This document shows, piece by piece, positions 26,697 to 35,826 of a stretch of DNA of 64,000 nt (positions are counted from its first letter, which is position 1; each line of letters starts with the position of its first letter). The notes beneath the pieces were generated by a model that saw only the letters and a program-made list of their open reading frames with translations, was not told the DNA's origin and did not search any database. This DNA comes from Clostridiales bacterium (GTDB lineage: Bacteria > Bacillota > Clostridia > Oscillospirales > Ruminococcaceae): contig QAMM01000009.1 in NCBI GenBank assembly GCA_003150405.1, positions 1-64,000 on the forward strand, in the 5' to 3' direction. The position numbers and the translations under genes are program-made.

Positions 26697-26897
26697 TTAT
26701 TTGTTGGCCAAGTGCTCGTTGAGCTTGCGCACCAGCTCGTCACAGTTATTTCCGTGAACCATGCAGGCCTGCTCAATGGTTTCACCGCGCGAAGACGGGC
26801 AACCGAGGCAGTGCATGCCAATGTCCAGAAAAAACTCCGCCGTGGTACGGTCAAAATCCAGCACGTCGCCGATGATGGAATCCTTCGTAACAACCAT
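26697..26897 (-). CDS. DUF1858 domain protein
   Basis: 66 residues covering one DUF1858 domain: TKDSIIGDVLDFDRTTAEFF then GMHCLGCPSSRGETIEQACMVHG. The Cys pair CLGC is the family hallmark and suggests metal or cluster contact, as in the hybrid-cluster-associated proteins of anaerobes. Function unknown. Monocistronic between two terminators; GGAGGAAGT precedes its ATG. Confidence 0.9.
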   Translation of the reverse strand: MVVTKDSIIGDVLDFDRTTAEFFLDIGMHCLGCPSSRGETIEQACMVHGNNCDELVRKLNEHLANK

Positions 26898-27040
26898 TGG
26901 TACTTCCTCCGCTTTTCTCTAGATTCTACCTGTATTATATCCGCATTCAACCATTTATGCAAGGGGGTATTTTTCGGTTTTGGACAGGAATTTTGACAAA
27001 TTTCACCACAGGCAAGACCATATAAAAATTCAACAAAAAA

Positions 27041-27070
27041 CAGACAGCCGGGAATTCCCGGCCGTCTGCC
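27041..27070 (-). terminator. terminator after the zinc-ribbon gene
   Basis: Near-perfect 14-bp palindrome CAGACAGCCGGGAA/TTCCCGGCCGTCTG with a T-run on the minus strand. About 120 bp lie between it and the stop at 27193; that spacer shows no gene. Confidence 0.75.
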
Positions 27071-27192
27071 TGCCTCAATTTATTTTGCCAGAAAATTAAT
27101 GCTCGAACTACTGTTGAACTGTGTATGACACAATCAAAACAAACTCCTTGCTTTAACAACCGGCCAGCAAATGAGCAAAAATGGGACCTTAA

Positions 27193-27468
27193 TTATTCCT
27201 GTCTCATTTTCGCGTAGCACTCGCTGCAGTAAACCGGGCGGTCCTCACGCGGCTGGAACGGAACCCTAGCCTCTGCACCACAAGAAGCGCAGATAGCAGT
27301 GAACATTTCTCTCTCCTGTCTGGAAGCGTTTTTGCGCGCGTCACGGCAGGGTTTACATCTCTGCGGCTCGTTCACGAAGCCTTTTTCAGCGTAGAACTCC
27401 TGCTCACCAGCAGTAAAAACAAATTCCGCGCCACAGTCTTTGCAAGTAAGGGTTTTGTCTTGATACAT
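27193..27468 (-). CDS. double zinc-ribbon protein
   Basis: 91 residues. First ribbon LTCKDCGAEFVFTAGEQEFY...PQRCKPCRDARK; second ribbon AICASCGAEARVPFQPREDRPVYCSECYAKMR. Each carries two CxxC pairs. This is the common zf-trcl/CxxC-type protein of Clostridia, often highly expressed, with no settled function; nucleic-acid or translation-related binding is likely. AGGAGAG precedes the ATG. Confidence 0.9.
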   Translation of the reverse strand: MYQDKTLTCKDCGAEFVFTAGEQEFYAEKGFVNEPQRCKPCRDARKNASRQEREMFTAICASCGAEARVPFQPREDRPVYCSECYAKMRQE

Positions 27469-27577
27469 TTTGAACTCTCCTAATGGAAAAATTTTTCGGC
27501 CCGCGCCGGACTTCCACCGGCATCTTTGCTACCAACGCTCTGTATTTGAGCTAACAGGCCATATATCAAAAACGGCA

Positions 27578-28183
27578 TTACCCGTTTTGATTCACATCCA
27601 ACATACACTTTAACTTTACGCGCACCCGAGACAAAGCATTGTAAACCGACTTAACAGCCATATACATCTTTTCCGCAATTTGAGAAGGCTCATAACCCTC
27701 TAAATAAAGAAGAAGGACACTCCGTTCCCGTGCAGATAACAGTTCCCCTATTCCTTTGGAAAACCACCGAATTGTCTCCTGCTCTTCCACAATTTTTTCC
27801 GGATTCGCCTCCCGGCCGGATAAGACAACTTCTGCCTGATCCAAATCAACGGCGTTGGACAAAACGGAATACTTATTGGTATGAACAAAACGCACCGTCT
27901 TTTTCAGCCGGTTGAGTACACATACACGGGCATAAGTATTAAAACTGCAATTATGGGTGCCGCGGTATGTTTTGACGGCGCTTAAAAAGCCCACCAAACC
28001 TTCCTGCACAAAGTCCTCATGCTCAATGCCGTCTGCACTGAAACGGGCAGCAATTTTATGCACTACGCCGAGATAACGCATAATAAGAATCGCCGTTGCT
28101 TCCTCACTGCCCTGTCTGCTGAGAGCGGCAAGGCGCTCGTCAGACTCGGCGGACAAACCACTGCCAGACTGAGGCTCTTGCAT
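27578..28183 (-). CDS. SigH-like sigma-70 family factor
   Basis: 201 residues. Region 2: VHKIAARFSADGIEHEDFVQEGLVGFLSAVKTY and FNTYARVCVLNRLKKTVR; region 4: LSARERSVLLLYLEGYEPSQIAEKMYMAVKSVYNALSRVRVKL. The pattern, lacking a full region 3, is closest to SigH (sigma-30), which starts sporulation and stationary gene expression. It is not in the rpmG-secE neighbourhood that usually marks sigH, so a paralogue is possible. A sigma-A promoter lies at 28217-28245. Confidence 0.85.
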   Translation of the reverse strand: MQEPQSGSGLSAESDERLAALSRQGSEEATAILIMRYLGVVHKIAARFSADGIEHEDFVQEGLVGFLSAVKTYRGTHNCSFNTYARVCVLNRLKKTVRFVHTNKYSVLSNAVDLDQAEVVLSGREANPEKIVEEQETIRWFSKGIGELLSARERSVLLLYLEGYEPSQIAEKMYMAVKSVYNALSRVRVKLKCMLDVNQNG

Positions 28184-28216
28184 GACACCACTCCGAACAT
28201 CTATTGAGAATTGTCT

Positions 28217-28245
28217 CCATTATACTATCCGTTTTTGGACGCGTC
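28217..28245 (-). promoter_or_regulatory. sigma-A promoter of the SigH-like gene
   Basis: Minus strand TTGACG (28245-28240), 17 bp, TATAAT (28222-28217). Confidence 0.85.
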
Positions 28246-28259
28246 AAGGTGTTTTTTCA

Positions 28260-28650
28260 CAATTTGTTAAAATTCACATTACATTTGATTAAAATTTAAA
28301 GACAATGCCCAAAAGTTCAGTAATTCCGCCAAAATCCACCATTTTTATTGGATATAAAACACATCCTCCCATCTGCTGCAGTTTTAAAAAACAATCAACG
28401 CGGGAATACCTTCCTGATTGCAACGGGCCATATTTCAGACGATCCTCGCTTCCGCTGAAACATCTGCAGTGCTGGATGCGCGTCCCTTTTTCAGCTTGAA
28501 GTATCGCCTCTTTCTACGTTGGGATATTGATCCGGCCATCCAATCACTGAAGTGTTATTTCTAACCCTGACGAATATCTGCAAAATCCATATTGAGCCGC
28601 CGTCCCTAACTCTACCGTCTCAACCCATTCTTCAGCTTTTCATACCACTA
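28260..28650. other. intergenic region with no recognisable gene
   Basis: About 390 bp between the promoter of the SigH-like gene and the rubrerythrin terminator. No frame with a ribosome site, no strong hairpin-T-run and no match to the modular repeat was seen. Confidence 0.6.
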
Positions 28651-28654
28651 AAAA

Positions 28655-28684
28655 ACACCGTACAGAACAAACCTGTACGGTGCT
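28655..28684 (-). terminator. terminator after rubrerythrin
   Basis: 10-bp stem CACCGTACAG/CTGTACGGTG with a 7-nt loop and T-runs on both sides. Confidence 0.85.
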
Positions 28685-28704
28685 TTTTATTTTCTTATGT
28701 AATC

Positions 28705-29250
28705 TTATTTCCCAAAGTAACGGTTCAGCAGGCCTTCAAAAGCACATCCGTGCCGGGCCTCATCCTTTGCCATTTCGTGAACAGTGTCATGGATTGCATC
28801 CAGGCCCAGCTCTTTCGCTTTGGCAGCAAGGTCTTTTTTGCCCTTGCAGGCGCCGTTTTCAGCAGCAACGCGCATTTCAAGGTTTTTCTTGGTGGAGTCG
28901 GTAACAACTTCGCCGAGCAGTTCTGCAAACTTCGCTGCATGCTCTGCCTCTTCATAAGCCGCTTTTTCCCAGTAAAGGCCAATTTCCGGGTAGCCTTCGC
29001 GGTGTGCGACACGAGCCATTGCAAGGTACATGCCAACCTCAGAGCACTCGCCCTCAAAGTTCATTTTCAGGCCTTCAATGATCTCCGGATCAACATCTTT
29101 CGCAACGCCAACGCGGTGCTCATCCGCCCACTCCATGCCGCCTTTCTGCTCAACAAATTTCGAAGCCGGCGCTTTGCAAACCGGGCAAGCCTCCGGCGGG
29201 GTGTTGCCTTCATGAACATAACCACAAATGGTACATACAAACTTTTTCAT
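28705..29250 (-). CDS. reverse-type rubrerythrin
   Basis: About 181 residues. An N-terminal rubredoxin-like domain ([13 protein letters not shown]...ACPVCKAP) comes before the ferritin-like di-iron domain ([27 protein letters not shown] and [18 protein letters not shown], later MAKDEARHG). This domain order is reversed relative to classical rubrerythrin and matches the clostridial RevRbr proteins, which reduce hydrogen peroxide in anaerobes. The ATG at 29250 is chosen because GGAGG then lies 8 bp upstream. Confidence 0.93.
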   Translation of the reverse strand: MKKFVCTICGYVHEGNTPPEACPVCKAPASKFVEQKGGMEWADEHRVGVAKDVDPEIIEGLKMNFEGECSEVGMYLAMARVAHREGYPEIGLYWEKAAYEEAEHAAKFAELLGEVVTDSTKKNLEMRVAAENGACKGKKDLAAKAKELGLDAIHDTVHEMAKDEARHGCAFEGLLNRYFGK

Positions 29251-29303
29251 TTCCATGTCCTCCATTTCAATTTTCATTCTTATGATTTCTTTGCTGTATC
29301 TAA

Positions 29304-29331
29304 ATTATACCATAATCGTATAGTTTGTCAA
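29304..29331 (-). promoter_or_regulatory. sigma-A promoter of rubrerythrin
   Basis: Minus strand TTGACA (29331-29326), 16 bp, TATAAT (29309-29304). The AT-rich spacer has dyad symmetry (ATTATGGTATAAT), a conceivable PerR-type site, unproven. Confidence 0.75.
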
Positions 29332-29391
29332 CCCATTTTCCCATTTTTTTCAAAAAATATTTTCTGCGAATAAAAAAACGGCTTTTCCGGC

Positions 29392-30048
29392 TCAAAGAAT
29401 TTTCTGCCCATTGATAATCAGCTCAAATTTTGTAGACAGCATATCTGCCGCCTTGGTACAGAGCAGCATTCGGTCCATAAAAATTTCAAAATAGTTGAGA
29501 ACCGGTGAAATGCTGGTATCAATGCTCAGCTCCAGGCGCACAGTTTTCATATCCGGCACCGAAAGCACCGAGCGTTCAACCGCATAGTTGACCCGGTCGT
29601 GAATATCAAAGCTGGCAATGTCAGTGTTGCGAACACGAGTACGCCGAACGTCGCACTTGTCGGCGAGGATCAGCGCCGCCGCAACCGGGCTGACCGGAAA
29701 GGCAGTGCCTTCGTCGTGGTTGCCAACCGCACTGGTAATGGCCGCCACCTCATCCGCCGGCATCCCCATTTTATCCAGCAGGCGGAAGCACATCACCGCA
29801 CCGCTGAGCGCATGGTTGCAGCGGTTGACCACATTGCCGATGTCATGCATATATCCAGCAATCCAGGCAAGCTCGGCTTCCCGTTCCGGATACCCCAGAA
29901 TGTTCATGATGTTCTTTGCCTGTGCGGCGACATAGCTCACGTGGGCAAAGCTGTGTTCGGTGTAACCGATGACGTTCAGCGATTCATCCGCCTTCTGAAT
30001 ATAGGTATTGATTTCCGGGTTGTTCCGGATCTGTTCGCAGGTGATCAT
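29392..30048 (-). CDS. HD-domain phosphohydrolase
   Basis: About 218 residues. HD superfamily metal-binding pattern: HSFAHVSYVAAQA, then AGYMHDIGNVVNRCNHALSG, AVGNHDEGTAFPVSPVAAALILADKCD. The paired HD residues and later His/Asp are intact. It probably hydrolyses a phosphate monoester or nucleotide; the exact substrate is unknown. The start at 30048 (MITCEQIRNN) has AAAGGAGTG upstream. It lies 150 bp downstream of uvrC on the same strand. Confidence 0.88.
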   Translation of the reverse strand: MITCEQIRNNPEINTYIQKADESLNVIGYTEHSFAHVSYVAAQAKNIMNILGYPEREAELAWIAGYMHDIGNVVNRCNHALSGAVMCFRLLDKMGMPADEVAAITSAVGNHDEGTAFPVSPVAAALILADKCDVRRTRVRNTDIASFDIHDRVNYAVERSVLSVPDMKTVRLELSIDTSISPVLNYFEIFMDRMLLCTKAADMLSTKFELIINGQKIL

Positions 30049-30198
30049 ATTCACACTCCTTTTATCGGCAGCATGCAACTGAAATCCGCCGGATTGCGCA
30101 GTAACAGCAGGCTGTTTGAAACCGCACCGTTTTCTCCGGCGCAGAACAAAGCCAGAGACCGGGGACATTTCGCCTTTGCACATCCAGCGCCTGTCCAC

Positions 30199-32031
30199 TC
30201 AAATGGTCTGGAGAAAATTGCGGAACTCCTCCGCTTTTTGCTGCGGCATGGAAAGGATTTTGGCAAGCTCCTCGGCCGTGGCCTGCTGTAATGCTGTTTT
30301 GGTTTTAAATGCTTTGAGCAGTTTTTCCGCCTTTTTGGGGCCAACGCCCTTAAATTCGGTAATCCGCATGGAAAAGGCGCTCTTTTTACGCACGTTGCGC
30401 TGGTAGGAAATGGCGAACCGGTGAACCTCATCCTGGATAGCAGATACCAAACGAAACGCCGACTTAAAGGTGGTAATGGAAATCTCGCCGCCGTTTTTGG
30501 CAATGGCACGGGTACGATGGCGGTCGTCCTTAACCATACCGTAAAGCGGCACCGCAATCCCCATTTCATCCAACACCTCCTGTACGGCGGATACGTGCCC
30601 TTTGCCGCCGTCGAGCAGGATAAGGTCAGGCATTCGCCCAAAGCCCTTTCCGGTTTCCTTCTGCTCAAAATAGCGGTTGAAACGGCGGCGGAGCACCTCC
30701 TGCATGCAGGCATAGTCATTCTGCCCCACGACCTCTTTCATGGAAAAACGCTTGTAGGCGCTGCGCAGCGGCTGCGCGTTTTCAAAAACGACCATCCCGG
30801 CAACAATGCCGCTGTCCCCCAGGTTTGAAATATCATAAGACTCAATATAATTCGGGATGGACTCCAGCCCCAGCAGCTTGCCCAATTCGTCCAGCGCCGC
30901 AATTTCTTTGGCGGAATAGGTGGTTTTCTGGGAAAGCTGCTCGGTGGCATTGTGGTAGGCCATTTCCAAAAGCTGGCGCTGTTCCCCGCGCTGCGGGGTA
31001 AACAGCCGCACCTTTTTTCCCGCTGTCTGTTCCAGCAGGCTGGCAATCAGCTCGGCGTCCTCTGGGAGTTCATCTACAGCGATCACTCTGGGAATATCCG
31101 ACCGGCCGAGGTAATACCGTGACAGAAACTCCTGCCGGACAGCGGAAACCTCTCCTGCATCTGAAAACAGGTGGGTGTCTTTATCCACGAGGCGGCCGCC
31201 CCGGAATTTCAGCACAACACAGCAAATGTACTTTTCCCCGCCCGCAAAGGCGATGATATCCTGCTCCACCTCGCTGGAGCGGATGATTTTCTGGGACTCC
31301 GCAATTTTCTGAATGGCGCGGATTCGGTCCCGTAACCGTGCAGCGCGTTCAAAATCCATCGCCTCGGCGGCGGCCTCCATCTGTTCAGTGAGGTGCTTGA
31401 CCGAATCCGCACTGCCGCTGCGGATGTAACGGACGGCCTGATCGACAATCTCCCGGTACTCCTCTTTGGAAATCCGTCCGCGGCAAACGCCCATGCACTG
31501 TTTGATGTAATAGTTAAGACAGGGGCGCCCTTTGCGGAACTCCTGCGGAAATTTCCGGTTGCAGGTGGGCAGCAGAAAGACGCGGTTTGCCTCGTCTACC
31601 GACTGCTTGACTGCAAACGAACTGGTGTAAGGACCAAGGTATTCGCCGTTTTCTACCTTTTGTTTCTGAGCCGAGATTTTTGGAAAATCCCCCGCCGAAA
31701 TCATCACATAATGGTAGCCCTTGTCATCCTTTAACAGGATGTTGTACTTCGGCGTATGCTGTTTGATGAGGCTGCACTCCAGCACCAGCGCCTCAAACTC
31801 GCTGTCGGTGACAATATAATCAAAGTCGTAAACATGGGAAACCATTTTACGCACCTTTTCATCATGGTTCGCATTCTCCCTGAAATAGCTACTGACCCGC
31901 TTTTTCAGGGATTTTGCCTTGCCCACATATATAATTTCGCCGGATTTGTCCTTCATTAGATAGACGCCGGGGTCAAAGGTAAGGTTGTGTACCCTTTGCT
32001 TCAGATATGGAAGACGTGGATTCTGAATCAA
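30199..32031 (-). CDS. uvrC: excinuclease ABC subunit C
   Basis: 610 residues. N-terminal GIY-YIG nuclease (PGVYLMKDKSGEIIYVGKAK), Cys-rich region (CRGRISKEEY), UVR motif (EAMDFERAARLRDRIRAIQ), the RNase-H-like nuclease domain (IESYDISNLGDSGIVAGMVV ... DLILLDGGKGHVSAV) and C-terminal HhH pair. It makes both incisions in nucleotide excision repair with UvrB. Full length. AAGGAGTGTC lies just before the ATG. Confidence 0.97.
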   Translation of the reverse strand: MIQNPRLPYLKQRVHNLTFDPGVYLMKDKSGEIIYVGKAKSLKKRVSSYFRENANHDEKVRKMVSHVYDFDYIVTDSEFEALVLECSLIKQHTPKYNILLKDDKGYHYVMISAGDFPKISAQKQKVENGEYLGPYTSSFAVKQSVDEANRVFLLPTCNRKFPQEFRKGRPCLNYYIKQCMGVCRGRISKEEYREIVDQAVRYIRSGSADSVKHLTEQMEAAAEAMDFERAARLRDRIRAIQKIAESQKIIRSSEVEQDIIAFAGGEKYICCVVLKFRGGRLVDKDTHLFSDAGEVSAVRQEFLSRYYLGRSDIPRVIAVDELPEDAELIASLLEQTAGKKVRLFTPQRGEQRQLLEMAYHNATEQLSQKTTYSAKEIAALDELGKLLGLESIPNYIESYDISNLGDSGIVAGMVVFENAQPLRSAYKRFSMKEVVGQNDYACMQEVLRRRFNRYFEQKETGKGFGRMPDLILLDGGKGHVSAVQEVLDEMGIAVPLYGMVKDDRHRTRAIAKNGGEISITTFKSAFRLVSAIQDEVHRFAISYQRNVRKKSAFSMRITEFKGVGPKKAEKLLKAFKTKTALQQATAEELAKILSMPQQKAEEFRNFLQTI

Positions 32032-32065
32032 GCTGAGACACTCCTTTTCGATGAGTAAAACAATC

Positions 32066-32093
32066 CCCCCGCCGGACTTGCCGGAAGGGGGAG
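32066..32093 (-). terminator. possible terminator after HPr
   Basis: CCCCC/GGGGG stem around an inner CCGG/CCGG pair, followed by TTGTTTT on the minus strand. Confidence 0.55.
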
Positions 32094-32125
32094 AAACTTG
32101 TACCCGATTGGTTTTTTACGAAAAC

Positions 32126-32389
32126 TTACTCTGCAAAACCAGACTCTACCAGTTTGACAAGATTTTCCACTGCATCTTTTTCATCTGCGCCGTCCGCAAT
32201 GATTTTGATGCCTGTCCCCCCGACGATGCCGAGAGAAAGGACACCCAGAAGGCTTTTGGCATTAACCCTGCGTTCTTCTTTTTCTACCCAGACAGAAGAC
32301 TTGTATTCGTTTGCTTTCTGGATAAAGAAAGTAGCCGGACGAGCGTGCAAACCAACCTGATTCTGAACCTGGACCTCTTTTACGTACAT
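32126..32389 (-). CDS. phosphocarrier protein HPr
   Basis: 87 residues. Active His in QVGLHARPATFF (His15 equivalent) and the regulatory serine in RVNAKSLLGVLSLGI (Ser46 equivalent). The His distinguishes it from Crh. It passes phosphate from enzyme I to PTS EIIA domains and, phosphorylated on Ser, acts with CcpA. No enzyme I gene is nearby. Start at 32389 (MYVKEVQVQN) with GGAGGTT upstream. Confidence 0.93.
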   Translation of the reverse strand: MYVKEVQVQNQVGLHARPATFFIQKANEYKSSVWVEKEERRVNAKSLLGVLSLGIVGGTGIKIIADGADEKDAVENLVKLVESGFAE

Positions 32390-32443
32390 GCGTACTAACC
32401 TCCAATAGATAAGTATCCCTATATGTTTCTCAAAACAATAACC

Positions 32444-32473
32444 ATTATAAGCGGCAAAGAGCAGAAACGTCAA
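32444..32473 (-). promoter_or_regulatory. sigma-A promoter of the HPr gene
   Basis: Minus strand TTGACG (32473-32468), 18 bp, TATAAT (32449-32444). Confidence 0.8.
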
Positions 32474-32617
32474 CTTTTCTTTGCCGAAAACCCAGCAATT
32501 TTAGGATTTTTCTGCTATTAGCTCATAAAAGGTCAATTCCAAAATTGCGGCTTTGTGCATTTTCACTACAATTATTTCCACAACATTAGGCACATAATAC
32601 ACCGCCCTATGAACCGT

Positions 32618-33313
32618 TTATTTCTTTTCCATATAGGCATGGTACAAATCCGGGCGTTTTTGCCGGGTGCGTTCCAGGCTTTGCTCCGAACGCCACTTAG
32701 CAATGTTGGCGTGGTGCCCGGTGAGCAAAACAGGCGGTACGCTTTTATTGTGCCATGTTTCCGGCCGGGTATACTGCGGGTATTCCAAAAGCCCGTGAAA
32801 ATGGCTTTCTTCCTCAAAGCAGGACTGGTCAGAAAGCACACCGTTGCAGAGACGGATCACTGCGTCAGCCAGAACCAGAGCGGGAAGCTCCCCCCCGGTG
32901 AGAACATAGTCGCCAATGGAGATCTCCATGTCGACAATTTCTTCCAGCACCCGCTCGTCCACCCCTTCGTAATGGCCACAGAGCAGGACCAAGTGTTCCC
33001 GTTTTGAAAAATCCACCGCCATCTGCTGGGAAAACACCCTCCCCTGTGGTGAGAGGTAGATGGTAAGCGGCTTCTCTGCACAATCCGCAGTAATGGCCTG
33101 ATAACAGCGGTAAATCGGCTCCGCCTGCATCACCATGCCCATGCCTCCGCCGTAGGGGGTATCGTCCACCCGGTTATGCTTGTCCAGCGTATAGTCGCGG
33201 ATGTTATGGCAGCGCACTTCAACCAGGCCGTTTTTGATTGCCCGGCCGATGATGCTCTCCTGCAGGACCGCTTCACACATGACGGGAAACAGGGTCATAA
33301 GATCAATCTTCAT
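32618..33313 (-). CDS. trmD: tRNA (guanine(37)-N1)-methyltransferase
   Basis: 231 residues, SPOUT fold. N-terminus MKIDLMTLFPVMCEA, deep-trefoil SAM site LLCGHYEGVDERVLEE and SIGDYVLTGGELPALVLADAV, C-terminal RPETWHNKSVPPVLLTGHHANI. It methylates G37 next to the anticodon and prevents frameshifting. The start at 33313 overlaps the rimM stop by 11 bp. The rplS gene that usually follows trmD is absent; a 144-bp spacer and the HPr promoter come next. Confidence 0.97.
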   Translation of the reverse strand: MKIDLMTLFPVMCEAVLQESIIGRAIKNGLVEVRCHNIRDYTLDKHNRVDDTPYGGGMGMVMQAEPIYRCYQAITADCAEKPLTIYLSPQGRVFSQQMAVDFSKREHLVLLCGHYEGVDERVLEEIVDMEISIGDYVLTGGELPALVLADAVIRLCNGVLSDQSCFEEESHFHGLLEYPQYTRPETWHNKSVPPVLLTGHHANIAKWRSEQSLERTRQKRPDLYHAYMEKK

Positions 33314-33818
33314 CGTCAAACAGTCCTTTAAGCGGGCGGATGCGCATAACGCCGCCGTCCACATCAGTTTCCAGCACCACATCGGCAATGGCCGGGATGA
33401 GCACTTCCTTCCCGTCCTCCCCCTTGATGTGGTACACGTCGTTCGCACCGGTCTGAGTCACGTCTGAGATAATGCCGTAGCGTTTGCCGCTGTCAGCATC
33501 CAGCACCTCAAGGCCAAGCAGATCCTGGATAAAGTAAGTGCCCTCCTCCAGTTCAAAATCCTCCCGCGCCGCAAACAGAATCCGGTTGCGGAGCTTTTGG
33601 GCGTCATCCATTGTGTTGACGCCTTGCAGCTTTAGAACCACAACATTTTTGTGTACGCGGGCGCGCTCAATGAATACAGCCTGCCTGCCGCCGTCAAAGA
33701 ACAGCCGGTCAAATGCACAGAGCAGCTCCGGAGCGTCGCACCAAGGTTTGACGCGGACCTCGCCTGCAATACCATGGGTGGTGACAATCTGACCGATTTC
33801 AAGATATTGCTTTCTCAT
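33303..33818 (-). CDS. rimM: 16S rRNA processing protein RimM
   Basis: 171 residues. N-terminal RimM domain (LEIGQIVTTHGIAGEVRVKPW) and C-terminal PRC-barrel (EEGTYFIQDLLGLEVLDADSGKRYG). It assists maturation of the 30S head region and binds S19. It lies between khpA and trmD in the standard operon. Complete length. Confidence 0.97.
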   Translation of the reverse strand: MRKQYLEIGQIVTTHGIAGEVRVKPWCDAPELLCAFDRLFFDGGRQAVFIERARVHKNVVVLKLQGVNTMDDAQKLRNRILFAAREDFELEEGTYFIQDLLGLEVLDADSGKRYGIISDVTQTGANDVYHIKGEDGKEVLIPAIADVVLETDVDGGVMRIRPLKGLFDDED

Positions 33819-33892
33819 TGGTTCACCTCACTGGGTTCGGTTCAAAAGTATGGGCCTAAAAACAGCTTTCCCATATACATAGTAAATAGACA

Positions 33893-33923
33893 GCAGCCCC
33901 GCCATCTTTCAAAAGCGGGGCTG
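33893..33923. terminator. hairpin between khpA and rimM
   Basis: AGCCCCGC/GCGGGGCT stem with a 15-nt loop in the 113-bp gap. No T-tract, so perhaps an attenuator or processing site. Confidence 0.45.
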
Positions 33924-33931
33924 TACTTGCC

Positions 33932-34165
33932 TTAGTCAATCTCGACCATGATTTTCTGGTTTATACGGTTCGCACCGGCGCGCATTACAATGCGAAGCGC
34001 TTTTGCAATACGGCCCTGCTTACCAATAACCCTTCCCATGTCATCCGGAGCAACATGCAGGTGGTAAACCACCACGCCCTCCTCGTTTGGTTCGTCAACA
34101 ACAACGCTGACTGCGTCCTTGTCCTCAACCAAACCGGAAGCGATTGCAACAAGTAAATCTTTCAT
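33932..34165 (-). CDS. khpA: KH-domain RNA-binding protein KhpA
   Basis: 77 residues made of one KH domain with the GxxG-type loop in VIGKQGRIAKALRIVM. KhpA (YlqC) forms a heterodimer with KhpB in Firmicutes and affects cell-size control and RNA metabolism. Between rpsP and rimM as usual. AGGAGAAGG precedes the ATG. Confidence 0.95.
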   Translation of the reverse strand: MKDLLVAIASGLVEDKDAVSVVVDEPNEEGVVVYHLHVAPDDMGRVIGKQGRIAKALRIVMRAGANRINQKIMVEID

Positions 34166-34180
34166 GACCTTCTCCTCCGG

Positions 34181-34432
34181 TTAGAGCGCACCATTGTCTT
34201 TGAGAATCTTCTTAACCGTGTCGGTTGGCTGAGCGCCGTTTGCAATCCAGGCTTTTGCCTTGTCCGCATCCACTTTCACAACCGACGGCTCTTTGGTCGG
34301 ATCATAATAACCAATCTCCTCAATGAACCGGCCGTCGCGCGGGTAACGGGAATCCGCTACAACAATGCGGTAGAACGGAGCCTTCTTTGCGCCCATGCGG
34401 CGAAGTCTAATTTTAACAGCCACAACTGTCAC
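34181..34432 (-). CDS. rpsP: 30S ribosomal protein S16
   Basis: 83 residues. Signature near the start, [20 protein letters not shown], followed by [21 protein letters not shown] primary structural protein of the 30S body. Start with AGGAGGTGAC upstream. Located after ffh in the signal-recognition/ribosome maturation operon. Confidence 0.98.
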   Translation of the reverse strand: MTVVAVKIRLRRMGAKKAPFYRIVVADSRYPRDGRFIEEIGYYDPTKEPSVVKVDADKAKAWIANGAQPTDTVKKILKDNGAL

Positions 34433-34485
34433 CTCCTGTAATCTTTGTTCCTTATTCTATCAAGACATAGTCTTAATAAACTGTG

Positions 34486-35826
34486 TTAAAAGCCGCCCAT
34501 CGGGGGCATTGCCATCCGGCGGCGTCCACGTTTGCCGCCCATTTTGCCAAACTGCTTCATCATTTTCTGCATTTGCTCAAACTGTTTGAGCAGGCGGTTG
34601 ACATCTTCCACCCTCATCCCACAGCCCGCGGCAATCCGCCGTTTGCGGCTTGGATTGATGATCGACGGTTTTTCCCGTTCCCGTGGCGTCATAGAATAAA
34701 TAATAGCTTCGGTTTTATGGAGCTGGCTGTCGTCAATGTCGGCGTCCTTAATCTGGCTGCCGACGCCCGGCAGCATACCGAGCACCTGTTTGAGCGGACC
34801 CATTTTTTGAATCTGCTTCAGTTGATCCAGCAGGTCGTTCAAATCAAAACTGTTTTCTTTCATTTTCTGGGCGAGCTGCTTGGCCTGATCCTCATCAATG
34901 GTGGTCTGCGCTTTTTCAATGAGGGTGAGTACATCGCCCATGCCGAGGATACGGGAGGCCATCCGCTCCGGATGGAACACCTCCAAATCGCCCAGCTTTT
35001 CGCCGGTACCGACAAATTTGACCGATTTCCCGGTCACGGCAAGCACCGAAAGCGCCGCGCCGCCGCGGGTATCGCCGTCGAGCTTTGTGAGAATCACGCC
35101 GCTGATTTCAAGCTGATCGTTAAAGGATTTCGCCACATTGACGGCATCCTGGCCGGTCATGGCATCTACAACAAGCAAAATTTCATTTGGCTCGACCTCT
35201 TTTTTGATGTCGGCAAGCTCTTTCATGAGCGCCTCGTCAATATGGAGACGGCCAGCGGTATCAATGATGAGCAGGTCGTGGCCATAATCTTTTGCGTGTG
35301 CAACCGCGTGTTTCGCAATCTGCACCGGGTCACCCTGCCCATCCTCGAACACCGGAACACCAGCGCGCTCACCAACAACTTTGAGCTGTTCAATCGCCGC
35401 CGGACGGTAAACGTCACAGGCCGCAAGCAGAGGACGATGACCCTGCTCCTTAAAATGGAGCGCGAGCTTTGCTGCATGGGTGGTTTTACCAGCGCCCTGC
35501 AAACCCGCCATCATCACAATGCAGGGGCCTTTGGACGGAAAACGAATTTTGTTCTGCTCGCCGCCCATAAGGGCACAAAGTTCCTCATTTACAATTTTAA
35601 TAACCTGCTGCGCCGGGGTCAAGCTCTTTAAAACCTCTTCTCCCACAGCACGCTCGCTTACCTTTGCAACAAAGTCCTTAACAACTTTGTAGTTGACATC
35701 CGCCTCAAGAAGCGCAAGACGGACCTCCCGCATAGCTTCTTTGACGTCGGTTTCACTTAATTTGCCTTTGGAACGCAGCTTTTTGAACGCCGCGTTTAGT
35801 TTATCGGAAAGCCCTTCAAACGCCAT
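34486..35826 (-). CDS. ffh: signal recognition particle protein Ffh
   Basis: 446 residues. N domain, then G domain with G1 GLQGAGKTTHAAKLA, G3 DTAGRL and G4 TKLDGD, then a Met-rich M domain (about 300-446) with the RNA-binding part RRIAAGCGMRVEDVNRLLKQFEQM and an ending PPMGGF. It binds signal sequences and the SRP RNA at 8121-8259. Start overlaps the ylxM stop by one base. Confidence 0.98.
   Translation of the reverse strand: MAFEGLSDKLNAAFKKLRSKGKLSETDVKEAMREVRLALLEADVNYKVVKDFVAKVSERAVGEEVLKSLTPAQQVIKIVNEELCALMGGEQNKIRFPSKGPCIVMMAGLQGAGKTTHAAKLALHFKEQGHRPLLAACDVYRPAAIEQLKVVGERAGVPVFEDGQGDPVQIAKHAVAHAKDYGHDLLIIDTAGRLHIDEALMKELADIKKEVEPNEILLVVDAMTGQDAVNVAKSFNDQLEISGVILTKLDGDTRGGAALSVLAVTGKSVKFVGTGEKLGDLEVFHPERMASRILGMGDVLTLIEKAQTTIDEDQAKQLAQKMKENSFDLNDLLDQLKQIQKMGPLKQVLGMLPGVGSQIKDADIDDSQLHKTEAIIYSMTPREREKPSIINPSRKRRIAAGCGMRVEDVNRLLKQFEQMQKMMKQFGKMGGKRGRRRMAMPPMGGF

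Noticed and set aside
26642..26962. 106-codon minus-strand frame over the DUF1858 gene
   Set aside because: Shadow frame; the 66-residue DUF1858 frame has the conserved domain and ribosome site.
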